64,000 nt of DNA from Ambrosia x helenae (lineage: Eukaryota > Streptophyta > Magnoliopsida > Asterales > Asteraceae), in the NCBI GenBank assembly GCA_030844895.1, contig JAUTDX010000159.1, positions 62,001-126,000 on the forward strand, given 5' to 3'. Positions 21,720-33,383 of the stretch are shown here, piece after piece. Position 1 is the first letter of the stretch; each line of letters starts with the position of its first letter. The position numbers and the translations under genes were made by a program. The notes under the pieces were generated by a model. It did not search any database. It was not told the origin of the DNA and worked only from the letters and a program-made list of their open reading frames with translations.

Positions 21720-24700
21720 TGTGACAACCGGCAAAATTAAGGTAATTCCGTACTAATTAATTATGTATAACTAACGTAATTAAGTGCAAATTCATGTTAA
21801 TTGTTTAACTGATGGCTTAGAGAATAGAAAATTCCCCATAAGATGCATAGGAATGCACCTGTTTAATGTTGAAGCACGATGAAATCACGTTCGAATAAAC
21901 TTGTCCGGAACGGACGTTGGTGATTACCCGGTAAAAATTAAATAGCCGAAAATGGTCACGGACACCCAGGATATAAAATAAAGGGTATTTTCATGAAATA
22001 TAATTTGTTTTGGAACTCCAAAACCATAAATGAAAACTCTAAATACAAATCTCCCGGTAACGAATAAAGTGCGCGTGCCGCACCCGGTACAAGTATAACT
22101 TGCAATTTCACCCAACGAAAGCCTAACTAACCAACCAACACTTAAACTAAGCTATGTTTAAGGGTTATTAGTGGCTATTATAATGTCCGGATAACACATA
22201 ATTAAAATCCGATTTAAACCCGAACGAAACCCGAACGTTATGTATAAATCATAACCAAAGTAACTAGTAAATGTTTTATGTTGTGGACCCCACAAAATCA
22301 CCCAACCCAACCGGCCCAACCCCTCACCATTCCCCTAATCTCCTTATTTTGTACTACTAAATATATGAGGATATTTGAAAGATTATAAGGCATGGCGTGT
22401 TGGGATTTTGAAGAGATTTGCATGTCCTTGAAAAATACTATAAAATCCTCCATATCCTTAGCAAGTTTCGGCCAAACACCCCCCCCCCGATCTATTAAGA
22501 TCATCTTTGAGTACCCTTTCCATGATTTAAAGGATTGGAGAAATCTAAACATAGATCTTGTGTCCTTATGTGATCTTGGGAGATTTATAAAAATAGGGAT
22601 AAGCTACCTCATTTCATGAACAAAAACTTTTCCTTGTTTCCTTGTTGTGGTCGTGGGTTTACACACACACATACACATCCATTTTCAAGTTTCAATCACT
22701 AAGATTCATCCATAAAACTTCCATCTCCAAACCCCTAATTGTGTGTTTCAAGCTTGGAGCTTAACCACATTGGAAGAACACACTAAACCACATCAAAATC
22801 AAGTGTTTTATCTTCCCTAGCCTTGTGCTAGTTGTAAGTATTCTTGATCCTATTTTTATTCTTAAAAGTTTATGTTTTGTTATCTAGAAAGCAAGTTGTA
22901 CATGGGTTAACATAATGGAACTCTACATGATAAAACATATGCTTTTCAAGACTAAAATGGAGGTATAAAAATGTATGTTAGGGCCGTAAATTTGGTGATG
23001 GTTATATAGTGTTTTTGTAGTTTCCAAAAGTTCACATAAACTTGAATAAAATGATGATCTAAGTATAGTTTGTGAATGTAACTTGAAAACACTTAAAAGT
23101 GGTTTAAATCATCTTAAAATAACCATCTAAACCTTAATATAAAGCTGGTCTTTATAAGAAATGAAAAATATAACAGTTACATCTTCAAAGTTTACAAATT
23201 TGAAAAAGGCAAGTTAGACTTATTGGACATAATACACTAAATACACCTATTATTATCCTTAATGAGGTTATTATAGACTATTAAAAATGTTGAATCATAA
23301 TAATAATCTACCATGACAAAGTTGACATAATAAAGTTGACTAGTTTGGTAGAAAATTGTCACTTTTGAAATATTAGGAAGGAAATGTAACGTTTGAAAGT
23401 TAAAGGGGTTATTTAGTAACTTTAAAAGTTGAGGTACATAAAATGTCATTTTAGAAACTTGGATCTAAAAATGTGACTTTGGAAAGTTAGGTGTCAAAGA
23501 TGTAAGATGTTAACTTTCCAAGGTTATTGTGTAAAAAGTTAGTAAATTTACAAATGTATATTTTGTATAAAAATGTATAATTATAAAATAAGGTTTTATA
23601 AAAAAATATAGATTTCCAAACGTGTTGAGAAATATAAAAACAAAGGTTTTTATAATAAAGACTTGATGAGAACTTGTATAAAAATGGACACTTTTATATA
23701 AATGGGAATATAAAAGTGTTGGAACATTTTTTTATGTTGCAAGTAATCAAGTCTTGGTTATAACGACAAGTATTTACCCCTATGAACTTATATATATACA
23801 AATTATACCATTCGGAACACCAAAATACATAAGTTCAAATGATCGGATATGGACGTGTTCATGTTATAAGCGTTAACGGACGAATAAGTATTTGTGTTAT
23901 TGCGTCTAATGTGGAAATGAAAATAAAGGATTTAAATTAATATATAATTTGGTTGAAAATACATAACACTTTCCTAAGTGTTGGAAACTTATTCGTGGGA
24001 GAAAATAACGTAAATAATCTAACGATTAAGCGTTTAAAACAAGCATATGGGCTTGACAATGAAAATATGTTATCAAATTGACAAGATCCTAGTATATTTA
24101 TTTAATGGGAAAGTAAATATACGGTAAAATGAGTCGAATTGAGTATTGAAAATGTATTGTCGATCGACAAGATCCTAGTATATTTATTTAATGGGAAAAT
24201 AAATATATGGTAAAGTGAGTCGAATCGACCGTTGCAAATATTTTATCGATCGACAAAATCCTAGTATAATTATTTAATGGGAAAATAATTATACGTCAAG
24301 TGAGTCGAATCGAGAACGATATTATACAAGTTAAGTATTATTCATGGAAATATAAGTGTAACTTGTAACGAGGGTAAATCCATCACCAACGGACCTAGAG
24401 TACACGTTTAACGAAACGGGGAATTGAACTAAATAGTGATTTGGGAGTTGGACGTACAACTTGCCGAAACACATGCACTATAGACTTAGTGATTTATACG
24501 TCTAGGACATTTGTAGGTGTTTGACCTTGGACGAGCTATTCTCTGAGTTAGGATTTGCATACTTGTTTGAGGTGAGTTTCACGGCACCATTTTACAGTTT
24601 TTACTTTCGGGGGAAAGATATGTTATGTTAGGGAAATATGTGACATGTTGGATACTTGAGTTTGTTGTTCACCACTCGGGGTTGAGTCCTCACTATTGTA

Positions 24701-25336
24701 ACCATTTATTCGTGTGTATGTGTTAAATCTAAAACCAAAGGAATATTTGGATAGTACTATTGGTGTCTGACAAGGCCCACCCCAAGTCGATAGCGTCGAT
24801 TATGCAACTGTGTATGCCTAGGTGCACGTATTCTAAATTAAGTTGTTATTTTTCGAGAAACAACTATGAGCGGGGCATTGTTAGTCTTGGTTTGGTTATG
24901 GGCTCAAGTAGATTGTAAGAACTTGCAACTCTTAGAATAGTCACTAATGGTGCTTATTTCCCAAACACGTTGTTGCAATGTTTTGTAAAGTAAAACCTGT
25001 GAACTCACCAATATTTATATATTAACGATTTTTAACATATCTTTCAGGAAATTAATCGCTGGAAGGTCGCATGGCTAGTACGGGCGGGGATCTTACTTAA
25101 CGTCGGATATTTTGACGGGGTTTCACTTTTATTTTTCATGGGGTTGGAACATAATTGAGAAACCTCTACATTTGATGGAACTATGTTTGTTTAAGAATGT
25201 ATGAACATGAAAACTCGTTTCGACGTATTTAATAAATGATCCCTTTTTTTCTTAATTACTTATAGTTTGTGTTAATCTTGACTTTATGCCCTTCGAACGT
25301 CGCGCCACGCGTTTCCCCCATTGGCGTGGTGTGACA
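21720..25336 (+). mobile_element. solo LTR J
   Basis: 3617 bp, begins TGTGACAACCGGC and ends GCGTGGTGTGACA, flanked by the perfect duplication ACCTG (21715-21719 and 25337-25341). No internal region, primer site or second LTR. The TGTGACA ends suggest the same broad group as A (read on its own coding strand), in plus orientation. Contains an 86-bp tandem repeat at 24081-24315. Confidence 0.8.
24081..24315. repeat. 86-bp tandem repeat with hairpins in J
   Basis: Three units start at 24081, 24167 and 24253. Each contains an 11-bp stem with a 7-base AATGGGA loop (24093-24121, 24179-24207, 24265-24293). Confidence 0.85.
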
Positions 25337-25375
25337 ACCTGGTTACCATCTTCGGCTCGTTCCAGCACCTATTAA
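25337..25375 (-). pseudogene. accessory antisense gene, exon piece beside J
   Basis: The minus strand, after an acceptor-like TTTAATAG, reads LERAEDGN and joins in frame with the exon at 21719 when J and one duplication are removed. This supports the splice model. Confidence 0.5.
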
Positions 25376-25459
25376 AGATCTGCAACAAGGACAAAATTAT
25401 GAGATACACAAAATCAAAAACTTCAAAAGAAATACAACTAATAAAGATAGAAGACTTAC

Positions 25460-26410
25460 CGCGGCAACGCCATCAGACATCATCCATAAGGCCTTCTCAT
25501 CAGAAACCTTCTTCACCTCCAACAAACCAGCTTCCTCGACGGACCAGGCCTCCTTCTCCTTCAAAAGGGCACCAATCTGCCCTTCCAACTTGGACACCCG
25601 AGCAGTCACCCTCACAACATCATCATCCTTGGCCTTCAGGTCAGTAAGGGTGGTAGCATACTTTGAGGACATCTCCTCCAACTCTTTCACCTTGGCTGCC
25701 TCAACCTTCTTCTGATCAGCCAAGGCAGACTCAGCTTTCTGCACCAACAGACGGCGGCGCTCGAGCTCCATATTCACAGTTGCAGTAGACTGCTCCCAGG
25801 CCTTCTGCTTTGCAGCCGCATCCAAATCCTTCTGACGCAAATCGGACTCTAGCTTCCGGATTTGCTCCATGAGCCGCATCCTCGCGGTCTCGAACACCTC
25901 CTTCTCACGGGCCAACCTCTCCGCCTCCTGACTAACAGTCGCCTGCTCGTCAAGGAAGTCATCCTCACCACGACGCAGACCATAAAGGTTACCCAAGGCC
26001 TGCGTCAGGTTACAAGCCAACTCCGACAACAGCGTCGGACGGTTTTGGCTACGGTGATGATGACGCTCCGCAGGCGGGAGCGCAAAGTTCACAAATTCCT
26101 CAGCCACAAAGGGGCTGACGAACCGGCAACTCATAGTTATGCGCCAACCAGACGCATAGACCGGAGCATCCAACCTAAAAGCTAGAGCACTTGATGACGC
26201 TCCACCACCTTCAATCTTTTTCAAACTCAACCCAGCAACCCCACCTTCCTCACCCCTAACAGGCGACGTGTCCTGCACGTCCCTTTCATCACGATCAACA
26301 ATTAAAGGCTCGGTTTGCGAGCCACCACCACCCTGAGCAATCACACCCTTTGCCTGCTCCCTCTTAATCTTCACCAGAGCCTCATGTTGCTTCAACAAAT
26401 CCTGCTGACG
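25460..26410 (-). pseudogene. accessory antisense gene, coiled-coil exon
   Basis: About 315 residues open on the minus strand. The first part has QHEALVKIKREQ and a low-complexity linker (SQTEPLIVDRDERDVQDTSP), then FVAEEFVNFALPPAERH. A long charged heptad region follows, rich in E, K, A and L (LDEQATVSQEAERLAREKEV through ALLKEKEAWSVEEAGLLEV), typical of a coiled coil. The exon ends at a GTAAGT donor at 25459; residues read beyond it are intronic. Long coiled-coil tails are common in the 'putative gypsy type transposon' proteins of plants. The role is unknown; possibly structural or in element regulation. Confidence 0.65.
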
Positions 26411-26415
26411 CTGCT

Positions 26416-27105
26416 TGTTAGGACAAAGAGGATTGGTGAAACCACTTTTGCAAACCTAAGTCTAATTCACTTCTGTCAAAAATATTCTAAGTATTGAACT
26501 ACTGAAGAAAGAAGACAAAAGTACTGAAGAAGGATTCTCCAAGTACTGAAGAAGAAATGCATTAGAAGTTCTGAAGTTCAAACCAGACAGTTCACTGAAG
26601 AACTACTGAAGACAAACTACTCATCAGTAGTTTGTCATTTATCAGCACTTGTTCAAGAATCTTTCCACCGCCTTATGTTTCAGTAGTTTATTAGTTTAGT
26701 ATTACTTTAACTTTATGTACAAGTTCCAAGACTGCAACTTGTTGCAACTTGTTTCTGAACTTGCTTTTTGGCAAGGTTCATGTATATGTAAAGTCTATGA
26801 ATAGATGGGTTCATCCCTCTGTTTTAGACATTGATTTTTAATATACAGAAATCCTTCAAAGCTTATCATTGTTATTTCCATTTCATTTACTGGGAATCTA
26901 TTTAAGTATTCATTCTCATTCAATACTTAGATTCTCATTAAATACTTGTCTTTAGTTATCTTAAACATCCAGGGGGAGTAATAACTCCTGTTGATAAGTG
27001 TAGCTTTAACTTAAAACATTCTGTTGTGCTAAAACTGATAAAGAACTTGCTAGACACTTAAGTGTTCACTAGCAAGTTCATACAAAGAGCAATACTGATC
27101 CAACA
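26416..27105 (+). mobile_element. solo LTR K (copia-like)
   Basis: 690 bp, TGTTAGGACAAAG to GATCCAACA, with perfect duplication CTGCT (26411-26415, 27106-27110). Contains CCAGGGGGAGTA near 26970, a polypurine-like word common beside copia LTRs. It may therefore be a shrunken element rather than a pure solo LTR. No coding. Confidence 0.8.
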
Positions 27106-27110
27106 CTGCT

Positions 27111-27396
27111 CTTCTTCTTCTTTCTCCTTTGCAGCAAGGGTAGCCAAACGGACGTCCTCGGCCCGCTTCAGCTAAAGCTCGGCCTCAAGGGCACGAGCTT
27201 CTTCTTCCTTTTTTAAAGAGGCCTCGGCGGCACGCTTTTCTTCTTCCAGCTTGTGCGCCACCTCCAACTTCCGCGCCGCCTCAGCCTTGCTTTTCTCTTC
27301 ATCTTGAAGTTTCTTCTTCCTCTCCTCTTGATGTTGTTTCACAGAAAGAGGAATAGAGCCTACCACAAATAAACAGACACGTTCAGCACTCAACAA
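27111..27396 (-). pseudogene. accessory antisense gene, upstream coiled coil
   Basis: The minus strand encodes SVKQHQEERKKKLQDEEKSK, KLEEEKRAAEASLKKEEEAR and, past a stop at 27172, more charged residues. It joins the exon at 26410 when K is removed. The preceding acceptor is likely near 27360. Confidence 0.6.
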
Positions 27397-27419
27397 AAAA
27401 AATTACAAAAACTCAATGA

Positions 27420-28037
27420 CACTACAAATCACTTACCACTGAGCTTCCTCAAAGCTTTCTGGTAAAAAGGCTCACGCACTGGCGGAGGTTCAAGTTCCAA
27501 ACCCTGAGGCGGATCAATAGCACCGCCACCCATAGCCATCCTCTTTGGAGATGAACCCTCAGGTTCATCTTGTTTCACAGTCTCAGGCAACTTGCGCTTA
27601 TGACCTACAGCAAAACAACAAGCTCAGTTTACAAGACCAAAGCAATAGAAACAAACATATTCAACATGTTAAAATACTTACCTTCACCGGTCACTCCTTC
27701 AATAGTACCGGTCTCACCAGTCAAGCCTCCATTCTAGGGCGTCGTCGCAAATGCGCTAGATCCACCACCTGCAGAGCGACGTGCACGAGGAATTAGACCA
27801 GATGATGATCAACAAGACTCATCATCGAACAGAAAAACATAATCAACCCCAGCCGTCGTGCGTACGGCTCGGGGTTGATAAGAAAACAAACTTCAAGACT
27901 AGGGGCGCACCTTCCATCTGCGCCAGGAACAGGAAGTTAACCTTCAGCGGCTCAATGGCCGACACCCCTCCCTCAGGATCCGCAATGTAAGTAGTGCGGG
28001 AACCATGCACAGCAAAAACCTCGAACAAATGCTCACC
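27420..28037 (-). pseudogene. accessory antisense gene, middle exons
   Basis: Three short exon-like stretches: GEHLFEVFAVHGSRTTYIAD (from a CTCTAG acceptor at about 28038), a serine/glycine stretch near 27690-27780 with one stop, and KRKLPETVKQDEPEGSSPKR to REPFYQKALRKLS (about 27430-27605). GTAAGT-like donors follow the second and third. Confidence 0.5.
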
Positions 28038-28107
28038 TAGAGTCAGAGACGCATGCGTCAACACACATGGAAAGCGACATAAACAAAAGAAAAATCAAAG
28101 AAACTAC

Positions 28108-28846
28108 CTTCAACAGACGGGGGCCCATCATTGCCAACGGGAGCTACGTCATACCCTTCCCTCACCCCTATGCGGCTCATACCTAACAGACGAAGGATGC
28201 CCTCATCCAACTTCTCTAAATCATCCAAGCGGGTTGGATGAGCAGACAACTCCTGGAACCACTCCTCCTCCTGAAAGTCCTTCACCACCTCGAAGGACGG
28301 TGGCTTTTGGCCGGCACGGAGCTCCAACTTGGTCATCTCCACTGGTATCACCTCCTTCTTCAAGAAGAAGAAGCACTTCTTCCAATCTCAAAGAGACTTC
28401 GGTAAGCTCTTCGGAATAACCAGGCTAACCGTCTTCGACCTTTCAGTAAACAACACCTAACCCGTCTCCTTCACATCAAGTTTGTAGAAAACGTTAAAGT
28501 GATCAAACTCCGGCTCCCTCCTCAATGAACGACATGTGGCTTCAAAATGCACAACTCTCATCACCCCGAAGGGACTCATCTGAGATATACGGACACCGTA
28601 CTTCTGTAAAACTGAAATCAAAAACTTTGACGCCGGCAGCCGGAAAAGGCCCTTCAGAAAGAAGGCCTCATACAGACAAATTTTCCCCTCGGGACAGTCA
28701 ACCGGAGTTTGCCCTTTCTCCGGTAACTCCGGTTTCCATTCCCGGATAATGTTAAACTTGTGGAGTAAGGACCGAAACTTGTCATTGGACCACGAGATTT
28801 GGGCATCCTTCATGGACAGCTTCGCCTTCTTATCTTCGGAGGACAT
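28108..28846 (-). pseudogene. accessory antisense gene, exon 1 with gypsy-type transposon domain
   Basis: The minus-strand frame begins MSSEDKKAKLSMKDAQ. Residues 50-105 match the plant 'putative gypsy type transposon' (Transposase_28-like) domain: CPEGKICLYEAFFLKGLFRL, FLISVLQKYGVRISQMSPFG. The frame continues past two stops (28457-28459 and 28388-28390) through LPKSL and ELSAHPTRLDDLEKLDEGIL to a GT donor at 28107. Despite the domain name no transposase activity is known. Antisense accessory genes of this sort occur downstream of pol in Retand/Tat elements. A TATA tract at 28978 suggests its own promoter. Confidence 0.75.
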
Positions 28847-28977
28847 ATTTTTTCGAGTAAAAGAACAAGAAAGGTAAAGTTTGCTCGAAAGTTGTTATCA
28901 CCGGAATACTTTTGGAACTCACCGAGAAAAAACGAAAATTTTTGAAAAGATGGAAAGGATAAATGATCGAAGAGGCC

Positions 28978-28986
28978 ATATATATA
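28978..28986 (-). promoter_or_regulatory. TATA tract of the antisense gene
   Basis: TATATATAT lies about 130 bp upstream of the minus-strand ATG at 28846. No other promoter-like TATA was noticed nearby. Confidence 0.4.
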
Positions 28987-29415
28987 CTCATCGCATTTAA
29001 TGCAAGGACATGGAAGGTAATCATCACATGCAAGCTTTTCGGGCGAAGGTCCAATCACCAGCTCACACGTCAGCAAACCCACGTGACGGAACGGCCCACG
29101 CGCCGCGCGTGGCTCACTTGCCTGACGGTTACCCTGCCCCCCAGCTGTCACACGATGCGATGATCGACACGTGTACGCCCACATTCAAACTTACCACCAC
29201 CAGCTATCCACATGCAATGAATGCACGACACGTGGCGGCCTACCAACTCAACAATCACAGTAATTATCAGACACGTTCTCCAAGGCAGGTGTATCAACCG
29301 TCAGACACGTCCCTTCATCTTCAAACATTCCCGCCTTTAATTCACACGAAATTCAAAAAGACAAATTTAATGCGGAGTAACTATAGGCGCAGACACAGAC
29401 AAGAAACACCATTTT
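28987..29415 (+). other. element B 3' non-coding region
   Basis: No gene. Contains several CACGTG/ACACGTGNC-like (G-box core) words between 29080 and 29240. Confidence 0.4.
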
Positions 29416-29720
29416 ACATCTTTTGGACGCGCAATCAGGCTCGACGCCTGTTTAGGCCCCACGCCTGCGCGCCAAAGGCCAAAATCTCAGGCCCTACTTT
29501 TTTACATCTTTAGGACGCGCAATCAGGCCCGACGCCTTTTCATGCCCCACGTCTGCGCGCCAAAGGCAAAAATCTCAGGCCCCACCTTTTTACATCTTTT
29601 GGACGCGCAATCAGGACCGACGCCTTCCCAGGCATCGCGCCTGCGCGCAAAAGGAAAAAATATCAGGATCTCCTTTTTCACATCCTAGGGATGCGCACTC
29701 ACACCTAACCCAATGTCTGC
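29416..29720. repeat. 88-bp tandem repeats before B 3' LTR
   Basis: ACATC-TTTGGACGCGCAATCAGG-type units begin at exactly 29416, 29504, 29592 and 29680, the last partial. Tandem repeats here are common in Tat elements. Confidence 0.85.
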
Positions 29721-30206
29721 GCATATTCGCCACACCACGACGATAGTGACTAGAAAACGAATAACTTTCAACATATTGATCAAGCCAGCCTAATACTTCT
29801 TGATGAGCTTCCTGCCAATCCTATGAACATAGCTATCAATATAACAAGGAAGGTCAAAATTTATCTAAGCTTTACGCATGAAGAATTAACTTTCTTCATC
29901 TTGCTTCAAGCTTTTCCCGTGAAGAATTAACTTTCTTCATCCTGCTTCAAGCCTTGTACATAACGAATGAATCTCTCTCATTCTGTTCGCCCGGACCTAA
30001 TATTAGGTCCTGCAACAAACGCTTATTCCGTCATACGCCCGTAGGTTGATCACTGTGCGCGCACCAGTTGACGAGGTCATACAATCACATGTACACTTTG
30101 TTACACGAAAACCCAGTGACGACTGGATGTAACTCAAAGTACACATGCGAAATCAAGTCCAGCACTCCCCTGCCAGAGCCACATGAGAGCACTGGACTGG
30201 GGGACA
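29721..30206 (+). other. B 3' end with polypurine tract
   Basis: Mostly featureless. A repeated AAGAATTAACTTTCTTCATC word occurs twice near 29880 and 29920. ACTGGACTGGGGGACA (30191-30206) directly before the LTR is the likely polypurine tract. Confidence 0.5.
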
Positions 30207-31242
30207 TGAAGGGATATGGTATCAAAACATCATAAATACCATATCAACACCTAGCTAAAACATGCATTGTCTAGCGTCCATCCTCCCGTTTTACGTCAGC
30301 GGAACGTCTAGCGTTTGTCCGCCCGTTTTACGTCAACGATATACCTAGCGTCCAACAGAAGCTAGACGCAGACACACCCACCCATTTTACGACGGCGATA
30401 TACCTGGCGTCCAACTGACGCCAGGCGCAAGCTCACTCGCCCGGTTCATGTCGGCGGGTCCAGCACGTTTCAAAGCTTCTCAAGCAAGTTAGATGAAGCT
30501 TCTTTAGCACGACTAGAAGATGCCTTTTGGGGCAGCCTCGGGGTACACACCCCTGCCCCAGGCAACTGTTCCTGACGCAACAGGCTGCCCGCCAGAGTTC
30601 TCGACAAATCAAAGACTGCTCCCAGTCTGACATGCAGAAAGAACGACGACGTGGCAGCCCCCCAGCCAAGATATCTCTCTGACACCAGACTTTCTCAACT
30701 TGTCTCGAGTTTCAAGAAAGAGGATGATTACCCACCGCCCTCGGTCTACCAGTAGGCGGACGCCACGTGTCCGCTGCCCACTCAGCGGACGCCACGCATA
30801 CTATCGTCAGGACGGTAACATTCCCCCCCCCCCTTTACCTTCTCCTTTTACCAAACCCACTTGCACCATTGGGCTTAGGGACTTGAGTCAGAAACTAAGA
30901 GACACCTCTACCTGGGTCGGGCCCCATCAGGGGTAGAGGATGGGCTGAGAAAGTGTGACGTCGAGGTACTACAAAAGGAGGAGGTCCTTCTCCTTTTGTT
31001 GGCATCCGATATTCACCAATACTTTCACTCAAAAAGACTACGAACTCACTCGTGCCTTTTTCAACCCCTTGTTTATTATACTAACGTTTAGAGGTCCGAC
31101 TCTTCTGATCGGTAGTCTCTTAAACTCCTTAGTCTTGTCCTTAGACCCACACGTTTTTTATAAACACGCCTCTTTATAAAATACAATAGAATCACTACCA
31201 GGATTAGCGTCTATATGGTAATCCAGGATTCGTGTTTCTTCA
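30207..31242 (+). repeat. element B 3' LTR
   Basis: 1036 bp, TGAAGGGATATGG to TTCTTCA. It has two of the 37-bp repeats (30269, 30306) against three in the 5' LTR. Confidence 0.8.
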
Positions 31243-32306
31243 TTACTAAAAATAAACGTTAATCCAAATATTATCATGTAATGTTTGAAGTAAAAATCAT
31301 TACTAAAAATAAACGTTAATCCATTATCATGTAATATGATAATCCTAGTTTGTTAGGCTGTAATCACCTGCATCGACTCTCCAATAGTTTTTTTCCCAAT
31401 AACATAAAACATACAAAAGATCAAGATATGATTATGATCCATAAGTAAAACCAACTTCACATGTGACAGGTTTTGTAGTTTCAAAACTGCCAAACCCTAA
31501 GAAGTTTCCACGAAGCTGGTAGTGCCCTAAATATAGATACAAACAAACGTTATCAATCAAGTTCCGGTACTACTACAAGCTACAAATGTGTAACAAGAAT
31601 TTGTGTAATGTTATATATTCCGACGTGTATTATTTTTGACTTTTTGTATGCACCTTCGATTACATAAATATATTGTTGATATATATAATACATTCAATTC
31701 GTACTAGTATGTATTTGTTGGAAGCTATATAGTGAAAATAGTTTTTTACTAACTTGAATACAAATAGTCATAATATTATTATTAATATAACATTTAATTA
31801 ATATATTTGCGATCAGCCTAGAAGTGGTTAAAAATGAGCTAGGATGAGTGAGATATTAATAATCAAATGGTGTATGTGTTTGAAATGAAAATGTATTTGA
31901 GTGAAAATTGGTTCACATATGGGGATGTATAATGTAGCGAATTATAAGTAAGAGCACAATACCTTTGGTAAACATTGTTAGTAGTGTTGTATTCCAATAT
32001 CTAGACTGAGGATAAATAAAATTCTTACTTAAAATGTAACTCAAAGGTCTATAAACCAAATTGAGTTCAGAACCACTCGGAGGTTGTTTGTAGCCAACAT
32101 CGGAGTCGAAGACGCGAGCTGCAACTCGAAATGAATTGAACTGCGGCTAGAGGAGCTAGCTTCGGCTGAAGGAGATCACGTTTTGAAGACCAACCGGAGG
32201 AATGCTATACCGCAGTTGGACAATATATGGAGCGAGAGTGAGTTGCGGTCGGAGAAGGTTGAGCCGTGGTTGGAGGAATGCTATAGACGCTATCATATAT
32301 ATTGTA
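31243..32306. other. AT-rich intergenic DNA
   Basis: Contains a direct repeat of ACTAAAAATAAACGTTAATCC (31245 and 31301), but no gene or element end. Confidence 0.4.
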
Positions 32307-32331
32307 CTAGCTTATACTCGGGAGCGTCCCG
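32307..32331 (-). mobile_element. Helitron-like 3' terminus
   Basis: On the minus strand the sequence ends in a hairpin (CGGGA, 3-base loop, TCCCG; 32319-32331) followed a few bases later by CTAG next to an AT-rich host site. This is the form of Helitron 3' ends. If correct, the exon fragments to the right are its captured load. Confidence 0.4.
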
Positions 32332-32700
32332 GGATGAAAGTCTAATGTTGTTCAGATATAATATAATAGGAAGTTATGGTTGTTGCCAATATGGTCAAAA
32401 TATGGAATCAAATATAATACATTGTTTAGATATAATATAATTATAAGTTATGGGTCCTCCCTACATGGTCAAAAAATGTAATGTATGAAATGTGATTTAA
32501 TATTGTATAGCGTCCCGGGATGAAAGTCTAACGTTGTTCAGATATAATATAATAGGAAGTTATGGTTATTGCCAATATGGTCAAAATATAAAATCAAAGA
32601 TAATACATTGTTTAGATATAATATAATTATAAGTTTTGGGTCCTCTCTACATGGTCAAAAAATGCAATGTATGAAATGTGATTTGATTTAATATTGTATG
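32324..32700. repeat. tandem duplication of about 190 bp
   Basis: AGCGTCCCGGGATGAAAGTC and the following AT-rich 170 bp occur at 32324 and again at 32510. Confidence 0.8.
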
Positions 32701-32876
32701 ATGTACTATTAATGCAAAAAGAGTTTTATTTACATAAACACAAAAATGAGTGATAACAAAATTTATAATAATTAGTAATAGTTGACATTTAAAATGTCCA
32801 AAAGATAAGTGTTTTTGTAGTAACACCATTCATGTTTAGTTAGTAGATTATAGTTAACATAGTTATATAATAGTTT

Positions 32877-33091
32877 CTACGTAATATAAAATCCCAAAAT
32901 TCCTTCATCCTTGTAATATCTTAGACGATACGTCCATCCATTTTGTAATCCAAGTTTGTCCATGCATGTTTTCCATGAACAAATTGCAAACCTCACATCC
33001 TTGCCTGATGATTCAGCGCGAAGCTTGGCCTTCAACATATCTACATCTTCAAATTGTAGAGTTATTTCTTGGTCATGCTCAATTAATACTT
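32877..33091 (-). pseudogene. unidentified exon fragment
   Basis: An open minus-strand stretch with strongly protein-like composition (MLKAKLRAESSGKDVRFAIC, then WKTCMDKLGLQNGWTYRLRY) ends at TAG 32877-32879. It follows a TTTAAG acceptor-like site and has a stop before it in frame, so it looks like a terminal exon. Family not recognised. Confidence 0.45.
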
Positions 33092-33383
33092 AAATATATG
33101 TTTTATCAAACATATAAAAATTTTCCCAATGTTCATTGAAGAAACGTTAATAATCTGAATAATGATAATATTCAAAGATGAAATCATTGTATCAACTATT
33201 AATGAATTCATAGGATTTTTAAACAACAAAGTTAAAATTTAAAATTAATTTTATATCATACCTGCTGTTTGTGGACTTTTCAGGGTTGATTTTCTTCTTT
33301 GTGGTTTTTGAAATTTACAATAGCCATCTATTTATAATACTTGTAGAAGATAAACAATAGATCATATTTTAATTTAAAATTTG

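Larger units (their letters stand above)
9740..31242 (+). mobile_element. element B: Tat-lineage Ty3/gypsy retrotransposon with nested insertions
   Basis: LTRs at 9740-10754 and 30207-31242 flank gag, protease, RT, RNase H, a second RNase H-like domain, integrase, an antisense accessory gene and tandem repeats. This order fits the plant Tat/Retand group. Three later insertions (C, J, K) account for about 9.2 kb. Many stops and frameshifts make B inactive. Confidence 0.85.

Noticed and set aside
28108..28846. DNA transposase encoded by the antisense gene
   Set aside because: The domain name includes 'transposase' but no catalytic triad or TIR-flanked structure is seen; the context is a Tat retroelement accessory gene.
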